Positions 6,976-14,548 of a stretch of 61,473 nt of DNA are shown in pieces (positions within the stretch are counted from its first letter, which is position 1; every line of letters starts with the position of its first letter). Made by a program: the position numbers and the translations under genes. The stretch spans positions 1 to 61,473 of the forward strand of contig CAKPYB010000018.1 of NCBI GenBank assembly GCA_934202525.1, read 5' to 3'. The DNA comes from an uncultured Prevotella sp. (GTDB lineage: Bacteria > Bacteroidota > Bacteroidia > Bacteroidales > Bacteroidaceae). The notes beneath the pieces are model-generated. The model saw only the letters and a program-made list of their open reading frames with translations, had not been told where the DNA came from and did no database searches.

Positions 6976-7105
6976 TATTCTCGGCTTTCTCGTGGCACTT
7001 TTTGTTGACAAACTCATCCCGGCACAGGGATTCCGCCAACTGATGGGTTGGACGCTCGCCCTGGCGATGGCGGTGATGACATTCATTCTGCTGGTTACAC
7101 ATGAT
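6965..7105 (+). pseudogene. Membrane transporter C-terminal fragment
   Basis: On the plus strand, AILGFLVALFVDKLIP and QLMGWTLALAMAVMTFILL form two hydrophobic helices separated by a short polar turn, like the last two membrane spans of a major-facilitator-type transporter. There is no upstream part and no natural stop close by. It abuts the opposite-strand aldo/keto reductase fragment, so a rearrangement joined the two. The family assignment is weak. Confidence 0.35.
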
Positions 7106-7133
7106 ACACAGGGAGAGATAATATTTTGCTGCA

Positions 7134-7244
7134 TTACGCCCCATAATAAAACCCACATTCAAGCAATACGACCTGGACTAGGAGCTTCTGTACTTTTTCT
7201 CCGTCGGTGACAGTAGGTTCAGGGCGTATGGTACCTAAAAGGGT
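7134..7244 (-). pseudogene. C-terminal fragment of an unidentified gene
   Basis: The minus strand is open for 36 codons, TLLGTIRPEPTVTDGEKVQK and onward to FYYGA-stop. The upstream side is cut exactly where the inverted-repeat element begins at 7245, as if that element interrupted the gene. The family is not recognised. Confidence 0.35.
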
Positions 7245-7408
7245 GTTCAGTATTCAGTATTCAGTTTTTTTCGCGATAGTTACCCTTTTTATGGTTTTAA
7301 ATTGTAAGTAATTATTTTATATTATATATATATATTTATATATATAATATACTATCTATACAGAGAGTGGTAATAACAGCGAAAAAAACTGAATACTGAA
7401 TACTGAAC
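7245..7408. repeat. Element with 30-bp perfect inverted repeats
   Basis: The left arm 7245-7274 begins GTTCAGTATTCAGTATTCAG and ends TTTCGC; the right arm 7379-7408 is its exact reverse complement. Each arm contains a doubled TATTCAG unit and a T7/A7 run. The 104-base interior is very AT-rich (TATATA runs at 7318-7352) and has no reading frame and no TAnnTTTG element on either strand. The form fits a MITE-like or REPIN-like insertion, or a large hairpin; a phase-variable inverton is less likely because there is no internal promoter and no recombinase nearby. Confidence 0.7.
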
Positions 7409-7456
7409 GCGTTACCCGAAAATGGGTATTACTTCGTAATATGCTGATTTATAACT

Positions 7457-7510
7457 CAAAACATAGTTTTCTATATCGCAAAACATAGAGATGCGCCCCG
7501 CAAAACATAG
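7457..7510 (+). repeat. Three direct repeats CAAAACATAG at exact 22-bp spacing
   Basis: CAAAACATAG occurs at 7457-7466, 7479-7488 and 7501-7510. The 22-bp period is about two helical turns, so a repeated DNA-binding protein would sit on one face. The array lies about 95 bases upstream of the rhodanese-gene promoter, where an activator or repressor array could act. Confidence 0.6.
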
Positions 7511-7602
7511 AGCTAGTCTTTATAACTAACTTTCAAATCGTAAGTTTGCTGAAAATCGCTCCTTATCACATGCCAAAATTTGGTAGATACCGAAAATCTT
7601 CG

Positions 7603-7610
7603 TATCTTTG
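7603..7610 (+). promoter_or_regulatory. -7 element for the rhodanese transcript
   Basis: TATCTTTG followed by CACC. The next start codon is 217 bases away, so the transcript has an unusually long leader. Confidence 0.7.
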
Positions 7611-7617
7611 CACCAGC

Positions 7618-7826
7618 AATCGAAGGAAACGTCCTAGGTGCCTGAAGGCGGTCTTCTATTAAGACCTACACGGGTCATAAATGATGGCAGGCGCCGGTCA
7701 TCAATGAAGACCTCAGATAAAGGAACGAATGTGCAAAGTGATGCGCTGGGCTGGTCCAAGAATGACTTTGTATCACCCGATTGCCGCCATCAAGCATATC
7801 ATAAGAGAAATTTAAAACAAAGTAAT
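7618..7826 (+). ncRNA. Long structured leader (possible riboregulator) upstream of the rhodanese gene
   Basis: About 210 bases of likely transcribed, non-coding sequence. GGTGCCTG (7637-7644) can pair with CAGGCGCC (7688-7695), enclosing a GGTCTT/AAGACC hairpin (7650-7666). GGTCTTC can alternatively pair with GAAGACC at 7706-7712, a mutually exclusive choice of the kind seen in riboswitches. I do not recognise any known riboswitch core. The same stretch is in frame with the rhodanese gene, but the amino-acid sequence is low quality and the signal peptide starts at 7827, so coding is unlikely. Confidence 0.4.
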
Positions 7827-8219
7827 ATGAAGAAAATATTTATCATGAGCATCATAACCATGCTATCAAGCCTGTTTTCTTGTCAGGCGCAAAATAAAGG
7901 CTATAAGAGTCTGTCGGTAAATGACTATGAGAAAGCCATTGCTGACACCAAAGTAATCCGCCTAGACGTACGAACCGCTGAGGAGTTTGCCGATGGGCAT
8001 ATTCGTGGCGCAATCAACATCGACGTACTGAAATCAGACTTCGAGCAGAAGGCCACCGCCACTCTTCCCAAGAGCAAGACAATCGCCGTAAACTGCCGAA
8101 GCGGCAAGCGGAGCAAGAATGCCGCAGCTATATTGACAAAGAACGGCTATCAGGTAATAGAACTCGATTCCGGCTTTAATGGGTGGCAGGCAGCAGGAAA
8201 AGAAATCGTAAAGAAGTAA
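7827..8219 (+). CDS. Rhodanese-like lipoprotein
   Basis: A 130-residue single-domain rhodanese. The start at ATG 7827 is chosen because it begins the signal peptide, with lipobox SLFSC (Cys19). The rhodanese pattern is clear: VIRLDVRTAEEFADGHIRGA, then the active-site loop NCRSGKRS with Cys90, and the final GFNGWQAAGKEI. The six-residue loop is of the single-domain sulfurtransferase type. It would act on periplasmic sulfur compounds or persulfides at the inner face of the outer membrane or on the inner membrane. Confidence 0.85.
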   Translation: MKKIFIMSIITMLSSLFSCQAQNKGYKSLSVNDYEKAIADTKVIRLDVRTAEEFADGHIRGAINIDVLKSDFEQKATATLPKSKTIAVNCRSGKRSKNAAAILTKNGYQVIELDSGFNGWQAAGKEIVKK

Positions 8220-8308
8220 ATTTCGGCAACTATGACTGAAGGAAAAGCCAACGGCAAGATAAAATCTAAGGAATAGTAAACGACAAACGTAAACAGTATA
8301 ATAGACAA

Positions 8309-8346
8309 GCCGACTGACTTTAAAAATCAGTCGGCCTTGCTATTTT
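8309..8346. terminator. Bidirectional terminator between convergent genes
   Basis: GCCGACTGA (8309-8317) and TCAGTCGGC (8327-8335) form a 9-bp stem; a T-rich tail follows on the plus strand. It separates the rhodanese gene from the convergent AAA-CYTH gene. Confidence 0.65.
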
Positions 8347-8378
8347 AGGAGTTACATCTTCTGGGTAAATCCTCGATA

Positions 8379-9479
8379 TTACCGCTTCAGCGCAATGTTG
8401 TAGTTATAATATTTGCTGTTGCCCGTAATATCCTCCAGCACCTGGATGAAAGGAGGAAACTTCACACTCTCGTTGGCAGAAATGCCGCGGGTTTCAAGAA
8501 TCATCAGGTCGGAAACCGGCTCAAGAAACTCATCGAGCTCGAAATACTGACCCTTCCAGATAAAACTCTTGCGATGCTTATGAATGCGCTGGCGGTAAGG
8601 ATCTGCCTGCTGAAGCATACTCTCGTAAAGATTGGCATTGATCTGTCGCTCGGTCTCAATCTGCTCATTGTCGGAAAGACGCTTCTTGGTGGTGTGGACA
8701 TACACATACTTGCCTCCCTCGAAACCGCGACGGCGAAGACGAATCTCGCTGCCCGGCTCACCCGTAAGATAAGTCTGAACAATATCGCTGTCTATCGCGT
8801 TAGGAACCTCGCCCGTCAGCTTCACGATATATTTGCGCTCCTCCTCTATCGGCTGCGGAATGGCAAGCACATTGCTTATCTCCTTGAGCACACGGTTCAG
8901 CTTGTTGTTGAAATCTTCGTGGTTATTGATTACCCTGAGATGAGGATGACCCTTCCATGCAGAAACAATCTTCTTGTCCAACTCGCGCGCAATCTTCAGT
9001 CCTTCTTCATCGGCCTTCTCCAGGCGCTGCGCATTGTTGGCTGTAGTATAAAACTGCTCGGCACCATCGGCAGCACTCACCAGATGCAGCACAGCATCAT
9101 AGCGGTCGCGAAGCTGGGCATCTGTATAGCCCTCTTCAGAGATGATGCGGTGCCAGAAATCGGGAGTGAGATAGGTAGAAATATCCATCGTACCACGATC
9201 GCAGACGATGATGACCGGCTGCTGCAATGTTTCAGCCATGCGCTGGAAACTGTCTTCCAGGTTGATCTGAGTCTGGAAAGTAGCCTTCTCGCCCTCGAAG
9301 AAAAAATCCTTGTTGGAGGTGAGGTAATTCATGCCCGCCTGGGTGAACATGGTTGGAACCTCGGGAATGGTAAAAACCTTATAGCCGAGACTGGAGAAAT
9401 GTTCAATCACCTTAACCATAGCGGTAGTCTTGCCCGCACAAGGTCCACCCGTCAGTACAATCTTCTTAATCTGATTCAT
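8379..9479 (-). CDS. P-loop AAA (NadR/AAA_28-like) kinase domain fused to a CYTH domain
   Basis: A 366-residue two-domain protein. Residues 1-190: P-loop ATPase with Walker A GGPCAGKTT (residues 11-19) and a CDRGTMD motif like that of NadR-type kinases. Residues ~210-366: CYTH triphosphatase-type barrel with EEERKYIVKL (the ExExK-like signature), EIRLRRRG and an ETERQI strand. CYTH domains hydrolyse or bind triphosphates (thiamine triphosphate, polyphosphate, RNA 5' ends) with divalent metal. The natural substrate of this fusion is not known to me. It has its own promoter (9546-9553) and is divergent from trxB. Confidence 0.75.
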   Translation of the reverse strand: MNQIKKIVLTGGPCAGKTTAMVKVIEHFSSLGYKVFTIPEVPTMFTQAGMNYLTSNKDFFFEGEKATFQTQINLEDSFQRMAETLQQPVIIVCDRGTMDISTYLTPDFWHRIISEEGYTDAQLRDRYDAVLHLVSAADGAEQFYTTANNAQRLEKADEEGLKIARELDKKIVSAWKGHPHLRVINNHEDFNNKLNRVLKEISNVLAIPQPIEEERKYIVKLTGEVPNAIDSDIVQTYLTGEPGSEIRLRRRGFEGGKYVYVHTTKKRLSDNEQIETERQINANLYESMLQQADPYRQRIHKHRKSFIWKGQYFELDEFLEPVSDLMILETRGISANESVKFPPFIQVLEDITGNSKYYNYNIALKR

Positions 9480-9545
9480 ATATCAAGTAAATATTTTTCG
9501 TTTCTTCTAATTGATGTTCTTTCCGGAGCATCTTATTTTCGGGTG

Positions 9546-9553
9546 CAAAGATA
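9546..9553 (-). promoter_or_regulatory. -7 element for the AAA-CYTH gene
   Basis: Minus strand TATCTTTG followed by CACCC, 66 bases before the ATG at 9479. Confidence 0.65.
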
Positions 9554-9638
9554 ACAATAATTCTTCAAACGAAAGCAATAATTTATGCAAGAAAAGAAAA
9601 ATAATGTATTTTTATTTTGATTTCTCATTGTTTTGATG

Positions 9639-9646
9639 TACCTTTG
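9639..9646 (+). promoter_or_regulatory. -7 element for trxB
   Basis: TACCTTTG followed by CAAAG, with TTTG at 9616-9619 as a -33 element 19 bases upstream. It is 58 bases before the trxB ATG. Confidence 0.7.
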
Positions 9647-9704
9647 CAAAGAAAATGGCTCATTTCGAGCCATCTGAAACAAAAATATAACTATAAGATA
9701 AAAA

Positions 9705-10637
9705 ATGGAAAAGATAAAGACATTAATTATAGGTAGCGGTCCTGCAGGATATACAGCTGCCATTTATGCGGGCAGAGCCAACCTGCAGCCAGTACTCTAT
9801 TCTGGTATGCAACCGGGCGGACAGCTCACCATCACCACAGAGGTAGAAAACTTTCCGGGCTATCCTAATGGTGTAGACGGAACACAGATGATGATGGACA
9901 TGAAGGAACAGGCAGCCCGATTCGGAGCCGAAATGAGAGACGGAAGCATCGTGAAGGCAGATTTCAGTTCACGTCCATTCCATCTTACCGATGAGCGCGA
10001 CAACGAGATTGAGGCAGAAACCGTGATCATCGCCACAGGCGCATCTGCCAAATATCTGGGTCTTGCCGATGAAGAGAAATATCGCGGACAGGGCGTTTCA
10101 GCCTGCGCTACCTGTGACGGATTCTTCTACCGCAAGCGCACAGTAGCCGTAGTGGGCGGTGGCGATACTGCCTGCGAAGAGGCCATGTATCTTTCAGGAC
10201 TAGCCAAGAAGGTTTACATGATTGTGCGCAAGCCTTATCTCCGTGCTTCAGAAATCATGCAGCAGCGCGTAAAGAACAAGGAAAACATCGAGATTCTGTT
10301 CGAAACCAATACGCTGGGGCTCTTCGGCGAGAACGGTGTAGAAGGTGCTCATCTCGTACGCCACAAGGGCGAAGCCAACGAAGAGAAGTTTGACATCAGC
10401 ATCGACGGATTCTTCCTGGCTATCGGACATAAGCCTAACACCGACCTCTTCAAGGGGCAGATAGATCTCGACGAGCAGGGCTTCATCAAAGTAGTGCCAG
10501 GTACTGCCACCACCAACATTCCGGGTGTTTTCGCAGCAGGCGATGTAGCCGACCCAATCTACCGCCAGGGTGTTGTTGCCGCAGGCTCGGGAGCCAAGGC
10601 TGCCATCGAGGCCGACAGATTCCTGCAGCAACAGTAA
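9705..10637 (+). CDS. trxB: Thioredoxin-disulfide reductase
   Basis: A 310-residue cytoplasmic flavoenzyme that passes electrons from NADPH through FAD to thioredoxin. FAD-binding GSGPAGYTAAIYAGRA is at residues 10-25, the redox-active CATCDG at Cys134/Cys137, the NADPH-binding GGGDTACEEA follows at about residues 151-160, and the C-terminal FAD motif GVFAAGDVAD is near residue 275. Length and motif order are standard. It stands alone with its own promoter; a tRNA gene follows. Confidence 0.97.
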   Translation: MEKIKTLIIGSGPAGYTAAIYAGRANLQPVLYSGMQPGGQLTITTEVENFPGYPNGVDGTQMMMDMKEQAARFGAEMRDGSIVKADFSSRPFHLTDERDNEIEAETVIIATGASAKYLGLADEEKYRGQGVSACATCDGFFYRKRTVAVVGGGDTACEEAMYLSGLAKKVYMIVRKPYLRASEIMQQRVKNKENIEILFETNTLGLFGENGVEGAHLVRHKGEANEEKFDISIDGFFLAIGHKPNTDLFKGQIDLDEQGFIKVVPGTATTNIPGVFAAGDVADPIYRQGVVAAGSGAKAAIEADRFLQQQ

Positions 10638-10720
10638 AAACTATAGTATAAAATCCTATAAAGCGGGGTTAATATAGTTAAAAAATAACAGCAATATTTT
10701 GTCAGATGCAAAAAATGTAT

Positions 10721-10728
10721 TACTTTTG
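10721..10728 (+). promoter_or_regulatory. -7 element for tRNA-Ser(CGA)
   Basis: TACTTTTG followed by CATC, 17 bases before the tRNA 5' end, as expected for a short pre-tRNA leader. Confidence 0.7.
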
Positions 10729-10745
10729 CATCTGATAAAATAAAA

Positions 10746-10834
10746 GGAAGATTGGCAGAGTGACCGAATGCGCTGGACTCGAAATCCGGTATACCCTCTT
10801 CCGGGTATCGGGGGTTTGAATCCCTCATCTTCCG
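10746..10834 (+). tRNA. tRNA-Ser (anticodon CGA)
   Basis: An 89-base serine tRNA: acceptor GGAAGAT pairs with ATCTTCC, discriminator G, anticodon loop ACTCGAAA with anticodon CGA, a long variable arm (TATACCC...GGGTATC) and T-loop GGTTTGAATCC. No CCA is encoded. Confidence 0.93.
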
Positions 10835-10886
10835 CTAAGTTCCCCTACAGGAACCGTCATTTTATAGTTTCATAAAACAACTCGAC

Positions 10887-11780
10887 ATGAAAAAAATCAT
10901 CATCCCCATATTTATGCTCCTCCCGCTGATGACTGCACAGGCCCAAACCGTGCTGACTGAAGAGCAGCAGCTGGAACAGGCACAGAAACAGCTGGAAGCT
11001 GCCAAGAAGGCACTGGAAGTGGCTAAGATTAAAGCACAGGCTGCCAAACTGAAGGCTCAGGCAGACAGCATCAACGCTGCAAGCGCCAAGGCTGAAGCTG
11101 AAGCAAAAAAGGCGGAAGCTAAAAAGGGCAATGCTACTGAGCCAGAACCAGTTGTTGTAAAGGAGCCAACCACATCAACCACGGGATGGGCGATTCCTGT
11201 TGCCGTAGCCGCTAAGCCAAAGGAGGCAGCCAAGCCTGCCAACAAGCTGGCAAATGGCACGACAGCCAAAGTGGACTTGAAATATCTGGCAGGCGCCATC
11301 ACATATAATGATGAAAACAAGATTGAATTCACACTCGATACGGATGCTAACGGAAAAACTGCCAAGCAGATTTACGACATCGTATTAAAATACATGAGTG
11401 AACTGACACAGAACGAGCAGAACATAGCAAGCCGAGTAGCACTGGTAAACGATGCAGAACACATCATCGCCAACACGATGGACGAATGGCTCGTCTTCAG
11501 CCAGTCATTCATCTCGCTCGACCGCACGGAATTCAAATACCAGCTGGTAGCCAGAATTTCAGACAATCATCTGAATCTCTCGCTCGGCCGCATCATCTAC
11601 AACTACGAGGAAGGAAGAAGCACCGGTTTCAAGGAACCTGCAGAAGAGGTAATCAGCGACAAGATTGCGCTCAACAAGAAGCAGAACGACCTGGCTAAGA
11701 TCTTCGGAAAGTTCCGCAGATGCACCATCGACCGCAAGGACCAGATATTCGCAGAGTTAGCTGCATTAGTAAAACAATAA
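10887..11780 (+). CDS. Secreted coiled-coil protein with DUF4468-like domain
   Basis: A 297-residue exported protein: signal peptide to about residue 19 (LMTAQAQ), then an Ala/Lys/Glu-rich heptad region (residues 24-80, many AEAKKAEAKK repeats) that should form a long coiled coil, then a Pro/Thr linker. Residues ~130-270 resemble DUF4468, a TBP-like-fold domain found in Bacteroidales secreted proteins (KIEFTLDTDANGKTAKQIYD, YQLVARISDNHLNLSLGRI). Function unknown. It heads a probable three-gene unit with the small membrane protein and the porin. Confidence 0.65.
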   Translation: MKKIIIPIFMLLPLMTAQAQTVLTEEQQLEQAQKQLEAAKKALEVAKIKAQAAKLKAQADSINAASAKAEAEAKKAEAKKGNATEPEPVVVKEPTTSTTGWAIPVAVAAKPKEAAKPANKLANGTTAKVDLKYLAGAITYNDENKIEFTLDTDANGKTAKQIYDIVLKYMSELTQNEQNIASRVALVNDAEHIIANTMDEWLVFSQSFISLDRTEFKYQLVARISDNHLNLSLGRIIYNYEEGRSTGFKEPAEEVISDKIALNKKQNDLAKIFGKFRRCTIDRKDQIFAELAALVKQ

Positions 11781-11791
11781 GTTGAAGAAAA

Positions 11792-12142
11792 ATGGATAAT
11801 CAGAATACAGACAACAAGATACAACAGAACGAGGCACAGCAGCCTGCAAATGCTACAGCCCAGTCTACAGCTGAGCAGGACGCAGAACAGACTGAACAGA
11901 AGCAGCCTACCAGCTACGCCGTAAGACCTCAGCACCGCCGGCTCCGCCCATTGGCCTACAGCGACCAGAACAACATGCTGAAGGTGCGCAACTATCTCAA
12001 CATCGCCTTCATGCTGCTCGCCATCGTGGGGGTAATACTCTGGACCCAGCTGGAAGAAAGCCGCAATATCGCCTACATCGTACTCATCGTGGGTGTAGTG
12101 CTCAAGATTGCCGAAGTATGTATCCGACTATTTAAGAAATAA
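11792..12142 (+). CDS. Small membrane protein with two predicted helices
   Basis: A 116-residue protein. The first ~45 residues are Gln/Asn/Glu-rich and polar. Hydrophobic helices lie near residues 66-86 (YLNIAFMLLAIVGVILW) and 91-110 (IAYIVLIVGVVLKIAEV). The family is not recognised. It starts 11 bases after the DUF4468 gene and its stop overlaps the porin ATG by one base (TAATG), so it is translationally coupled to the outer-membrane protein. Confidence 0.7.
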   Translation: MDNQNTDNKIQQNEAQQPANATAQSTAEQDAEQTEQKQPTSYAVRPQHRRLRPLAYSDQNNMLKVRNYLNIAFMLLAIVGVILWTQLEESRNIAYIVLIVGVVLKIAEVCIRLFKK

Positions 12143-14493
12143 TGAAGAAGAAGAAAATTATATTCTCATCACTCCTATTTTGTGCTGCAACCCTCCCGGT
12201 TGCGGCACAAAACGATTTTAACTATAACGAAGATTCGCAGTTCCGTCCTCAAACCAACCGCAAGGTGAACACCGATTCACTGGGCTCAGACAAGGAGATT
12301 CCGAAAGGCATCAGGGTATGGACTGTAGACGAACGCTTCGGCGACACAAAGGCTGCGGTAGTAGACACCTTGCAGCACATGTATATGAACACAACCTTCA
12401 CGGAAGGACTGAGAGGCGAATACAATACCCTCGGAAACATGGGTACTGCCCGACTGAACCGAATCTTCATCGACCGCCGCAACACGCAGGGCAACTTCAT
12501 CTTTACAGAGCCCTACGATTATATCGTAAATCCGGTAAGCGACTTCCATTTCACCAACACCTACTCGCCTATCACCAACATAACGCTGAACAGCTGCGGC
12601 GACAAGGTGACTGGAGAAGATGACTTCAAGGCCATGTTTGCAGTAAATGCCAACAAAAGGCTAGGCGCCGGTTTCAGATTTGACTACAAGTATGGCAGAG
12701 GATATTATAACGCCCAGAGTACCAGCCACTTTAAATACACCATGTGGGCATCTTACCTGGGCGACCGCTATCAGGCACACTTCCTCTTCAGTACCAATCA
12801 TGAGAAGATGACCGAGAACGGCGGTATTACCAACGATGATTACATCAAACATCCGGAAATCTACACCGAATCGTTTGCCACAAATGAAATTCCTACCGTT
12901 CTGGAACAGAACTGGAACCGACTGGACAACCAGCACATCTTCTTTACCCACCGCTACAACGTAGGTTTCAGCCGAAAGGTAAAGATGACCGAAGAAGAAA
13001 TCAAGGCAAAGAAATTTGCCATGGCTTCGAAAAAGGAAAATGCTGAAGAGAATGCGAAGGAAGAAGCCAGAAAGAAAGCCAAGGAACAAGGCAAGAAATT
13101 TGATGAGAAAGCCTACGACAAACAGCAGGGAGCTAAATTCAGCGGCCGTCCTGACGGAGCCAAGATTGCAGGCGATGAACCGGCTAAAGACTCAGCCGCA
13201 AAGGACATCAGGAACGACAGTACCCGAATCGCAGTAAACGGAAAAGCTGCTGCCGACAGTCTGCTGGCCATTCAGAAGAAAAATGCCGAAGACTCGCTTT
13301 TCTACAAGAGCGAATATGTTCCGGTAACGAGTTTCATCCATACGGTAAAGTTTGACAACTATCGCCGTATTTACGAAGCTTATCAGACCCCAGCCGACTA
13401 TTATCTGAATGAATATTACGATGCAGGCAGGCTGACCGGCGACTCCATCTACGACCAGACCAAGCACTGGCACATGAAGAATACCTTCGCCATTGCCATG
13501 CTTGAAGGTTTCAATAAATGGGCAAAGGCAGGCTTGAAGGCTTTCGCCAGCTACGACCTCCGTCATTATGAACTGCCAACCATGGAAGGCGGTTTCGAAA
13601 AATACAACGAGCATGTGCTGAGCGTAGGCGGACAGCTGAGCAAGCAGGAAGGCAAGACACTCCACTACAATGCCGTAGCAGAAATAGGACTGACGGGTGT
13701 TGACGCCGGAACCCTTGCCATAGATGGTAATGTAGACGTGAACATCCCATTCCTGGGCGACACGCTTCAGGTAAGAGGCGATGCTTTCTTCCATAGAGAA
13801 ACCCCATCGTTCTATTACCGCAACTATCACGCCCGCCATCTGTGGTGGGAGAATGATCTCGACAAGACCATCCATACCCGCATCATGGGTACGCTCTCCT
13901 TCCCTAAGACACGCACCAAGCTGAGAGTGGCTGTAGATGAAATCAAGAACTACACCTACTTCTCGCAGAGCTATGACATTACAGAAGAAGGTTTGCGAAC
14001 AGGAGTCATGGTAACACCGATGCAGGAAAGCGGAGGAATCAACCTGCTGACAGCACAACTGGAGCAGAACTTCAGACTGGGCATACTGAACTGGGAAAAC
14101 CAGTTTACCTACCAGCACTCCAGTAAAGAGAGTGTTCTGCCAGTACCAGCCTTCAATGCCTACACCAACCTCTACATCAAGTTCAAGGTAGTAAAGGTGC
14201 TGAACGTAGACCTGGGTGCTGACATGCGCTACTTCACAAGCTACGAAGCTCCCGACTATTCACCTTATATGGGACAGTATACGGTGCAGGGCAACGGCGA
14301 GAACAACGTAAAGATAGGCAACTATCCTATCGTCAATGTTTACGCCAACGTTCACATCAAGCACACCCGTTTCTTCGTAATGATGAGCCACATCAATGCA
14401 GGACAGGGCGACAAGAACTACTTCTTCGCTCCTCATTATCCGATGAACGAAAGAGTGTTCCGTATTGGAGTAAGCTGGAACTTCTTCAATTAA
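12142..14493 (+). CDS. Putative porin (Bacteroidetes outer-membrane barrel)
   Basis: A 783-residue outer-membrane protein with a signal peptide (residues 1-22, PVAAQ). It matches the Bacteroidetes 'putative porin' family: conserved RVWTVDERFGD near residue 58, TEGLRGEYNTLGN, the FHFTNTYSPITN segment, and alternating beta strands ending in a C-terminal aromatic strand (FRIGVSWNFF). A Lys/Glu/Ala-rich insertion (residues ~280-400) is probably an extended loop or periplasmic coil, longer than I would expect. The gene is coupled to the upstream small membrane protein. Confidence 0.75.
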   Translation: MKKKKIIFSSLLFCAATLPVAAQNDFNYNEDSQFRPQTNRKVNTDSLGSDKEIPKGIRVWTVDERFGDTKAAVVDTLQHMYMNTTFTEGLRGEYNTLGNMGTARLNRIFIDRRNTQGNFIFTEPYDYIVNPVSDFHFTNTYSPITNITLNSCGDKVTGEDDFKAMFAVNANKRLGAGFRFDYKYGRGYYNAQSTSHFKYTMWASYLGDRYQAHFLFSTNHEKMTENGGITNDDYIKHPEIYTESFATNEIPTVLEQNWNRLDNQHIFFTHRYNVGFSRKVKMTEEEIKAKKFAMASKKENAEENAKEEARKKAKEQGKKFDEKAYDKQQGAKFSGRPDGAKIAGDEPAKDSAAKDIRNDSTRIAVNGKAAADSLLAIQKKNAEDSLFYKSEYVPVTSFIHTVKFDNYRRIYEAYQTPADYYLNEYYDAGRLTGDSIYDQTKHWHMKNTFAIAMLEGFNKWAKAGLKAFASYDLRHYELPTMEGGFEKYNEHVLSVGGQLSKQEGKTLHYNAVAEIGLTGVDAGTLAIDGNVDVNIPFLGDTLQVRGDAFFHRETPSFYYRNYHARHLWWENDLDKTIHTRIMGTLSFPKTRTKLRVAVDEIKNYTYFSQSYDITEEGLRTGVMVTPMQESGGINLLTAQLEQNFRLGILNWENQFTYQHSSKESVLPVPAFNAYTNLYIKFKVVKVLNVDLGADMRYFTSYEAPDYSPYMGQYTVQGNGENNVKIGNYPIVNVYANVHIKHTRFFVMMSHINAGQGDKNYFFAPHYPMNERVFRIGVSWNFFN

Positions 14494-14548
14494 TCTTTCT
14501 GATTTTCCTTAAGAATTTCAGGAGATTCAATATTAATCTTTTCAGAAT

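Noticed and set aside
7245..7408. Phase-variable invertible promoter (inverton)
   Set aside because: The inverted repeats would suit one, but no TAnnTTTG element lies between them on either strand and there is no recombinase gene nearby. It is kept as a repeat element of unknown kind.
8574..9554. 326-codon open frame on the plus strand, antisense to the AAA-CYTH gene
   Set aside because: The minus-strand product has clear P-loop and CYTH motifs, a promoter and normal length; the antisense frame has no recognisable domain and is a shadow of its codon pattern.
13192..14118. 308-codon minus-strand frame opposite the porin gene
   Set aside because: The porin frame continues through with beta-strand pattern and there is no promoter or domain on the minus strand.
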